The notes under the pieces were generated by a model that was given only the letters and a program-made list of their open reading frames with translations, ran no database searches and had not been told where the DNA came from. 64,000 nucleotides of DNA from Clostridiaceae bacterium (lineage in GTDB: Bacteria; Bacillota; Clostridia; Oscillospirales; Acutalibacteraceae). Below are positions 59,849-64,000 of the stretch, one piece after another. Made by a program: the position numbers and the translations under genes. The stretch's first letter is position 1, and each line of letters opens with the position of its first letter. The stretch covers positions 60,416 through 124,415 of the forward strand of contig JAEDHT010000001.1 of NCBI GenBank assembly GCA_016296885.1. The letters are read 5' to 3'.

Positions 59849-60205
59849 ATGGACAGATATTTTATCAAGATCAAAACAGACGGTACCACAGAGCGCATCA
59901 CGGATGATGGCAAGCTCGAAACGCTTCAAAAGGCTGTTGGTGGTCCCATTGAGGTGATTCCTTTAAAGTTGTTGGGGAATATTCCGGGAGATTTTCTCTT
60001 CATCGTAAACGAGAGAGGAAAGCTTCTTGATTTGGAAGTTAATTTCAGGGCAACATTTTTATTATCTGTTGATAGACATATGAACAGCGATATCATTGTC
60101 GGAGATGTGCTAGTTGCCATTAGCTCAGGAGAAGATATTATAGGTCTTCAGATGGATATGGTTGAGGAGGTTGAAAAATATGTCAGGAAAATTATTAAGT
60201 GGTGA
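59849..60205 (+). CDS. DUF3846-like phage protein
   Basis: 118 residues. The pattern 'LQKAVGGPIEVI' (about 26-37), 'FIVNERGKLLDLEVNFRAT' (about 51-69) and 'IIVGDVLVAI' (about 82-91) matches the DUF3846 family of small phage and plasmid proteins of unknown function. TTAGGAGG precedes the ATG. The next gene starts inside its 3' end (26-nt overlap). Confidence 0.75.
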   Translation: MDRYFIKIKTDGTTERITDDGKLETLQKAVGGPIEVIPLKLLGNIPGDFLFIVNERGKLLDLEVNFRATFLLSVDRHMNSDIIVGDVLVAISSGEDIIGLQMDMVEEVEKYVRKIIKW

Positions 60206-60473
60206 TCATATGCACACATACATACTAATGCAAGCGCCGACCTGCAATCCTGAATATCCCGGCGAGATTATCTTTATAGACAAAGACAGCAGAATACTTA
60301 ACCACAGAGTGAGAGCTTATCGATTTTTAGGGTATACGATTGTCGGTGAAGTATCATTACATATTACAGCTGACCAACTGAGACTTGGCATATGCTCAGA
60401 TGTAAAGCTAGAGTGTGACAAAAAGACAGCGGCACTGCTGACTATACATCACCAAATACAAGAGATTATATGA
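60180..60473 (+). CDS. Phage protein of unknown function
   Basis: 97 residues, no recognised domain. It is beta-rich and has a conserved-looking segment 'YPGEIIFIDKDSRILNHRVRAY'-type middle part (about 24-45). The ATG at 60180 has AGGAGG 9 nt upstream inside the previous gene; an alternative ATG lies at 60210. Overlaps on the 5' side and a 15-nt gap on the 3' side show it belongs to the early operon. Confidence 0.6.
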   Translation: MSGKLLSGDHMHTYILMQAPTCNPEYPGEIIFIDKDSRILNHRVRAYRFLGYTIVGEVSLHITADQLRLGICSDVKLECDKKTAALLTIHHQIQEII

Positions 60474-60487
60474 AAGGAGACAACATA

Positions 60488-60850
60488 ATGGCAAGCTTAG
60501 ATATCAATTTTCACGATGGTTTAGATGAGAAAATACTACAACTTCAGGTATTGATCAATCAAATGGATGCAATCGCAGATAAGACAACAGTTTTGCAGTT
60601 TATTTCTCCAAAGGAATTTGCAAAGATGTATGGATGTAGTGAACGTGTTGCCAGAGAGCTGTTTCAGACAACGGAGTTCCCGGCAAGCGACTTTGGCAAA
60701 GGAATGAAAGCAGAAGTGCATGCGGTTCTTGATTACTTCAAAAGAAGAAGGAGCAAAGATCACGTCTTCGCTCCGCTTATACCAACTAAGAATATGCCTG
60801 ATATTTACAAAAAGAAAAGCAACAGAGGACCAAAGCCCAACTGTTGCTAA
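60488..60850 (+). CDS. Excisionase-like / helix-turn-helix phage protein
   Basis: 120 residues. A central winged-helix-like segment 'FISPKEFAKMYGCSERVARELF' (about 38-59) followed by 'FPASDFGKGMKAEVHAVLDYFKRR' resembles excisionase/HTH_17 proteins. The C-terminal tail is basic and ends N-C-C. AAAGGAG lies 8 nt before the ATG. It may assist integrase-driven excision or act as a local regulator, though its distance from int is unusual for an excisionase. Confidence 0.6.
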   Translation: MASLDINFHDGLDEKILQLQVLINQMDAIADKTTVLQFISPKEFAKMYGCSERVARELFQTTEFPASDFGKGMKAEVHAVLDYFKRRRSKDHVFAPLIPTKNMPDIYKKKSNRGPKPNCC

Positions 60851-60929
60851 GTGTTGTCAGTTTGATTTAGTAAATCATACCATTATTATTATACATTAAC
60901 TTTTACTTATATTCAAGGAGATTTTTACA

Positions 60930-61193
60930 TTGGATAATAAAAAAATGACTTATAGATTAGCAAAAAAGATAATGCGTGAAAGGTTTAAACGTAATTGCGA
61001 AATATTACTTGTGTTTATTTTTGGATGGTTGTCAGTGATACGAATCCAGAACAACCAAATTGATATGGTTATGTGGCTATATATGGCACTGAGTATATTG
61101 TCATTTGTTTTAGCATATGACAAAGAATCATATATGAAAAGACTTGGCTTTATCGAAAAATGCTTTTTCTGGCACCCTGATGACAGAGCATAA
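60930..61193 (+). CDS. Small two-helix membrane protein
   Basis: 87 residues with a basic start, hydrophobic segments at about 24-38 and 47-63, and a charged C-terminus. The start is TTG with AAGGAG 9 nt upstream. It overlaps the next gene by 14 nt. Unrecognised; possibly a phage membrane or exclusion protein. Confidence 0.55.
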   Translation: MDNKKMTYRLAKKIMRERFKRNCEILLVFIFGWLSVIRIQNNQIDMVMWLYMALSILSFVLAYDKESYMKRLGFIEKCFFWHPDDRA

Positions 61194-61371
61194 AGATATT
61201 TTCCTGAAAAACAATCCATACGGATATCAAATTAATATTAATCATCCTAGGATTGCTCAATTGTATGCCAGATATAAACGATGGAAGAACATACCACAAA
61301 ATTGTCCAATGTCAGATGATGAAAGACATGAATTTGAACAATACATTTTAAGGAGGAAGAAAATTGAATAA
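61180..61371 (+). CDS. Small conserved-type phage protein
   Basis: 63 residues beginning M-T-E-H-K-D-I-F-L-K-N-N-P-Y-G-Y, a start seen in many small clostridial phage proteins between early regulators and ssb; function unknown. The ATG lies inside the end of the preceding membrane-protein gene, and its 3' end overlaps ssb by 8 nt, so it is part of a tightly coupled operon. Confidence 0.7.
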   Translation: MTEHKDIFLKNNPYGYQININHPRIAQLYARYKRWKNIPQNCPMSDDERHEFEQYILRRKKIE

Positions 61372-61744
61372 CGTATCAATCATAGGACGATTGACAGCTA
61401 CTCCTGAGTTAAAGACTACTCCAAGCGGTAAGTCTGTAACATCATTCACATTAGCTGTCAAAAGACCACGCTCTAAAGACGAGACAGATTTTATAACCTG
61501 CGTTGCCTGGAATCAGACAGCGGAATTCATCTGCAAGTACTTTGTTAAGGGACAGGCTATAGGAATCACAGGAAGTATACAGAGCCGAACATACACCAAA
61601 GACGATAATAAGCGCACTGTTATAGAAGTGACAGTTACACAAGCAGACTTTGCCGGCAATAAGCCGGATAGCTCATCAGCAGGTGCATCCTCCGGTGAAT
61701 CAACATACGACAGCACATATGATGATTACTTGCCTTTCGGCTGA
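61364..61744 (+). CDS. ssb: Single-stranded DNA-binding protein
   Basis: 126 residues with an OB fold ('NNVSIIGRLTATPELKTTPSG' at the start, 'FTLAVKRPRSKDETDFITCVAWN' to about 50) and a short linker ending in the acidic partner-binding tip D-D-Y-L-P-F-G. It protects single-stranded DNA in phage replication. The start is TTG with AAGGAGG upstream. The initiator gene follows 11 nt later. Confidence 0.95.
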   Translation: MNNVSIIGRLTATPELKTTPSGKSVTSFTLAVKRPRSKDETDFITCVAWNQTAEFICKYFVKGQAIGITGSIQSRTYTKDDNKRTVIEVTVTQADFAGNKPDSSSAGASSGESTYDSTYDDYLPFG

Positions 61745-61755
61745 GGAGGTTAATA

Positions 61756-62625
61756 ATGGCTGCGCCTTTTAAAGTTGCATTAGATTACTTTTCTTATTAC
61801 ATAGGGCTAGCCAAAGATAAAAAGTTTAGATCTTTGAAAAATAAATACGGTGCAGGCAACGTAATACTTACATATTTAGCATTACTTGAAATGATTTATG
61901 GGGGAAAAGGTTACTACCTTGTTTATAACGAAAAAACAAGAGAAAGTATTATAGACACCATAACAGACGAATACCTAAACGGTAAGTATCGCCCTGCATC
62001 GGCAACTGTCGCAGAAGTGATTGATGGTCTAGTGGAGTATGAATTTTTTGACAGCTACCTCTATGAGCGTGCAATTCTAACTTCTAAGCGTATACAACAG
62101 ACATATTATGTCAGCACTGTAAAACGTAAGATGGTTGAAATAGATCCTGATAAGTGGTTGCTTTCAATTTCAGAAATGAAAGTTCTATCTTTGGCTAGTA
62201 GAATTTTGTCAATTTTCATTAATGACGAAAATAACCGAGTTAATGACGGCAATAACGGCATTAATGACGGAATTAATAAACAAAGTAAAGTAAATGAAAG
62301 TAAAGTAAATAGAAAGAGAGAGGGGTGCAGCTCCGCTGTGCTCTCTCTCCCAGAGAAGAACGGTAACAGCTTTGATATATCAGAGGAGATGTATCAAGGG
62401 TTAGTTAAGACATACGCAAATGTCAATGTTATGCAGTCGCTGGAAGCTATGAAGGCATATTATGATGCTAACCCACAGCGGAGATTAAATGATTATACCG
62501 CTAAGATAAACAAGTGGTTAACACAAGACAGTGTGTGCGGATCTAGCTCTGTTCCTGCTCACCCTTCATCCGCTGTGAGTTTTAATCTTAGCGAGTATGA
62601 AAACAGCAGTATGTTTGACGATTAA
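61756..62625 (+). CDS. Phage replication initiator/organizer (DUF4373/Lin1244-like)
   Basis: 289 residues. The N-terminal domain ('YFSYYIGLAKDKKFRSLKNKYG', about 11-32 in part) is typical of Lin1244/Lin1753-like replication proteins. A low-complexity Asn/Asp/Lys linker (about 155-190) carries three heptapeptide repeats of the type [IV]-N-D-[EG]-N-N, and a C-terminal part (about 205-260) resembles a helicase-loader interaction domain. The linker DNA holds 21-bp iterons, so the replication origin may lie inside this gene, as in lambda O. AGGAGG precedes the ATG. Confidence 0.8.
   Translation: MAAPFKVALDYFSYYIGLAKDKKFRSLKNKYGAGNVILTYLALLEMIYGGKGYYLVYNEKTRESIIDTITDEYLNGKYRPASATVAEVIDGLVEYEFFDSYLYERAILTSKRIQQTYYVSTVKRKMVEIDPDKWLLSISEMKVLSLASRILSIFINDENNRVNDGNNGINDGINKQSKVNESKVNRKREGCSSAVLSLPEKNGNSFDISEEMYQGLVKTYANVNVMQSLEAMKAYYDANPQRRLNDYTAKINKWLTQDSVCGSSSVPAHPSSAVSFNLSEYENSSMFDD
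62219..62310. repeat. Iteron-like repeats, candidate phage replication origin
   Basis: TTAATGACG occurs at 62219, 62240 and 62261, exactly 21 bp apart (two helical turns). They are followed by a direct repeat of AAAGTAAAGTAAAT (62282-62295 and 62297-62310), an AT-rich stretch suitable for unwinding, and then a GAGAGAG/CTCTCTC hairpin (62315-62349). The position inside the initiator gene matches origins of lambdoid type. The repeats also encode a plausible linker, so coding slippage is an alternative explanation. Confidence 0.6.
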
Positions 62626-62638
62626 GAGAGGTATAAAA

Positions 62639-63040
62639 ATGGAATATAAGTTTTTTATGCATATGGAACCACCGAAGATTACTCACCAACAAAAGAGAGT
62701 TGGCATCAACAGTGCCGGTAAGCCTTATTTTTATGAGAGCGAGAGATTAAGAGATGCCAGAAATTTATTAACAGTAAATCTGGCAAAGCATATTCCTACT
62801 AATATGATAACTCATGGAATCAGGTTAATCGCCAAGTGGTACTTTCCGGCAACAAAACGCCACAAACACGGAGAGTATATGCTTACTCGTCCCGACACCG
62901 ACAACCTCCAAAAGCTTCTAAAAGATGTGATGACTGATCTGCATTTTTGGAAGGATGATGCATTGGTGTGTAGTGAGATAGTAGAAAAATTTTACTCAGA
63001 TATACCTGGAATATACATATCGTTGGAGGAGATTACATGA
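62639..63040 (+). CDS. RusA-family crossover junction endonuclease
   Basis: 133 residues with the RusA pattern: 'PDTDNLQKLLKDVMTDLHFWKDDALV' region (about 83-108) provides the acidic metal ligands and the conserved Lys, and 'TRPDTDNL' is the family hallmark. It resolves Holliday junctions and branched DNA during phage recombination or packaging. AGAGAGG precedes the ATG at 8 nt. The next gene begins at ATGA overlapping its stop. Confidence 0.92.
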   Translation: MEYKFFMHMEPPKITHQQKRVGINSAGKPYFYESERLRDARNLLTVNLAKHIPTNMITHGIRLIAKWYFPATKRHKHGEYMLTRPDTDNLQKLLKDVMTDLHFWKDDALVCSEIVEKFYSDIPGIYISLEEIT

Positions 63041-63348
63041 AAGCTCATATAAATAGCTATGACAAGCTAAACAAGAAAGGACAAGCAGTAGTTAGAAATG
63101 CTGCTGTAACATTAGCCGATCAATACATAGCAGAAAGACACGAGCAAATTTTAAGCAGACATCTCAATATGTCAATCCTTGCACTCTCTGAGTTGGGATG
63201 GGGCAAGACGAGGCTTGATAGGTTTATCGACGAGTTTAACAAGCAAATTAAGCGACTTGCATTTTATGAGAATGACTTAGAAGATTTTGATTATAAGCTA
63301 GATAACGAAGTAAAGAAGCTTGGGATAGATTGGGGGCCAATTAAATGA
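63037..63348 (+). CDS. Phage protein of unknown function
   Basis: 103 residues, charged and predicted all-helical, with 'LSELGWGKTRLDRFIDEFNKQI' (about 51-72), a segment that recurs in small phage proteins near RusA. No function is known to me. It is coupled on both sides by 4-nt ATGA overlaps (with rusA and with the zinc-ribbon gene). Confidence 0.65.
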   Translation: MKAHINSYDKLNKKGQAVVRNAAVTLADQYIAERHEQILSRHLNMSILALSELGWGKTRLDRFIDEFNKQIKRLAFYENDLEDFDYKLDNEVKKLGIDWGPIK

Positions 63349-63536
63349 ACAGTATCAAAATTGATGTTTGTGGAATTGGTCAGGATAAGAAGTGCTGTAA
63401 TTGCCAAAAGATTTTTTTCATACCTGCATACATAACATCAGGAAATTGGGCTTATAAAAAAGCAACGTATAAGGGTTTTAAATATTTTTGCTCTTATTCC
63501 TGCATGAGAGCGTTTGAAAAACAGGAGAAAGACTAA
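63345..63536 (+). CDS. Small zinc-finger phage protein
   Basis: 63 residues with five cysteines in 'CGIGQDKKCCNC' and 'YFCSYSCMRAFEKQ', a likely zinc-binding MYM/ribbon-like fold ending in a short helix. Probably a DNA- or protein-binding accessory of the early operon. The start overlaps the previous stop (ATGA). Confidence 0.65.
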   Translation: MNSIKIDVCGIGQDKKCCNCQKIFFIPAYITSGNWAYKKATYKGFKYFCSYSCMRAFEKQEKD

Positions 63537-63566
63537 GCGTACGTTGCGAACTAATAGGAGGAAACT

Positions 63567-64000
63567 ATGTTTATAAAAGGATTTGACAAAGATTTAAAAT
63601 GTAGAGGTTATCAATTTGAAATAGGCAAAGAATATGAAATTAAGTCGGATCAACCCCTGAAATTATGTACTGACACGGTATTTCATTTTTGCAGAAATAT
63701 ACAGCAAGTACATAAATATTATTCAGTTAATAAAAATAATCGTTTCTGTGAAATTGAAGTATTAGGACAGTTGGTTAAAGATGATGATAAATGCGGAAGT
63801 AACCACATTAAAATTATCAGAGAAATAACTGGCGATGAATTAAATGTATTAATCGGCAAAATAAACGGTAATACGGGACTATTTGACACAGGCAACAAGA
63901 ACTCAGGCAACTGTAACACAGGCAACTGTAACACAGGCAACAAGAACACAGGCAACAAGAACTCAGGCAACTGTAACACAGGCAACTGTAACACAGGCAA
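63567..64000 (+). CDS. DUF7666-like protein with pentapeptide repeats (3' end outside window)
   Basis: Start with AGGAGG 5 nt upstream; at least 144 residues, open to the end of the window. The N-terminal domain 'MFIKGFDKDLKCRGYQFEIG' is characteristic of DUF7666-type phage proteins, with 'FHFCRNIQQVHKYY' and 'FCEIEVLGQ' following. From residue 107 it changes to repeats N-x-N-[TS]-G (first unit D-T-G-N-K), which are predicted to stack as a beta helix. The function of these proteins is not established; a structural, DNA-mimic or host-interaction role is possible. Total length is unknown. Confidence 0.85.
   Translation, partial: MFIKGFDKDLKCRGYQFEIGKEYEIKSDQPLKLCTDTVFHFCRNIQQVHKYYSVNKNNRFCEIEVLGQLVKDDDKCGSNHIKIIREITGDELNVLIGKINGNTGLFDTGNKNSGNCNTGNCNTGNKNTGNKNSGNCNTGNCNTG
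63885..64000 (+). repeat. 15-bp coding tandem repeats with a 60-bp higher-order period
   Basis: Seven full 15-bp units plus a partial one, in frame. Bases 63900-63940 and 63960-64000 are identical, showing that a 60-bp block of four units has been duplicated. The only differences between units are Ser/Thr and Cys/Lys codon swaps. Recent slippage or recombination is likely, and the copy number may vary between isolates or be misassembled. Confidence 0.9.

Larger units (their letters stand above)
54377..64000. mobile_element. Prophage or phage-like integrative element, left part
   Basis: The region starts with a tyrosine integrase reading toward the chromosome, then lysogeny genes on the minus strand (XRE, small membrane peptides, exonuclease, LexA-like repressor). 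A divergent early promoter follows, then tightly packed small plus-strand genes for regulation, replication and recombination (SSB, initiator, RusA). Codon use and gene spacing differ from the chromosomal part. The right end, structural genes and second attachment site are outside the window, so whether it is a complete phage is unknown. The left edge is placed between the terminator at 54376 and the integrase. Confidence 0.85.

Noticed and set aside
62219..62310. CRISPR-like or coding-only repeat
   Set aside because: Only three short units with no unique spacers; the iteron interpretation fits better, although a purely coding origin is not excluded.
63719..64000. Minus-strand open frame rich in P-V-L-Q-L repeats
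   Set aside because: It is the complement of the pentapeptide-repeat gene; the periodicity creates an open frame in several phases and there is no start signal or independent support.
63885..64000. CRISPR-like array
   Set aside because: The repeats are 15 bp, directly adjacent without spacers, in frame with a coding sequence, and differ by codon changes.
1..64000. tRNA or rRNA genes
   Set aside because: Intergenic gaps were inspected by eye for cloverleaf features and conserved rRNA segments and none was convincing; a tRNAscan run would settle it.

Overview
The window looks like a low-to-moderate GC member of the Firmicutes (class Clostridia, probably a gut Oscillospirales/Ruminococcaceae relative). 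The evidence is strong AAGGAGG-type ribosome binding sites, sigma-A promoters of the TTGACA-17-TATAAT kind, and a Gram-positive gene set (rbgA/ylqF, cdaA-cdaR, two signal peptidases, tig-clpP-clpX-lon-engB). LL-diaminopimelate aminotransferase (dapL) and intergenic repeats of a kind I recall from gut clostridia point the same way. The species cannot be fixed from the sequence. No rRNA or tRNA gene was recognised.

Layout. 1-4.8 kb: 3' end of a large surface/secreted protein, a 58-aa peptide gene, a ZIP metal transporter, a G5/M23 cell-wall peptidase and an XRE regulator. 4.8-5.35 kb: a frameshifted SLOG-like gene. 5.4-13.8 kb: an NHLP/NHLM-type peptide export operon (short HlyD-like protein, C39 peptidase-ABC transporter, second ABC transporter, nucleotidyltransferase), then a separately promoted DegT-type aminotransferase and a proteasome-like Ntn-hydrolase. 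13.8-34.3 kb: mostly housekeeping genes (VanY-type carboxypeptidase, acpP, aroK, a membrane glycosyltransferase, glyA, tdk, rplS with a structured leader, two lepB, rbgA, rnhB, yraN, dipeptidase, thrC, phosphoesterase, tig, clpP, clpX, lon, engB), plus a degenerate REP-transposase-like gene and a MITE-like repeat. 34.5-42.8 kb: a polysaccharide cluster running from a priming sugar transferase to a pyruvyltransferase, with an unusual aldolase / 2-hydroxyacid dehydrogenase / asparagine-synthase-like trio. 42.9-54.2 kb: polysaccharide deacetylase, dapF-dapL, an ECF transporter S component divergent from a C-terminally short MocR regulator, cdaA-cdaR, a 127-nt structure of nested hairpins, tcdA, nadA, mnmA and an aminotransferase.

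54.4 kb to the end is the left part of a prophage or related integrative element: integrase, XRE, small membrane peptides, zinc-ribbon membrane protein, DEDDh exonuclease, LexA-like repressor and a divergent early promoter. The early replication/recombination genes follow (XRE regulators, DUF3846-like, excisionase-like, SSB, replication initiator with internal iterons, RusA). The last gene is a DUF7666-like protein whose pentapeptide repeats run off the window.

The most interesting signals are these: (a) a type I toxin-antitoxin-like arrangement in the lysogeny module, in which a 39-aa hydrophobic peptide with a consensus promoter and an operator-like palindrome is overlapped by a divergently promoted, separately terminated antisense RNA; (b) a fully paired multi-hairpin element between cdaR and tcdA; (c) 21-bp iterons next to AT-rich repeats inside the phage replication gene; (d) a REP-transposase-like protein that has lost its HUH motif; (e) the NHLP export operon without an obvious leader-bearing substrate, near a 58-aa orphan peptide. 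All functional statements are inferred from sequence only.
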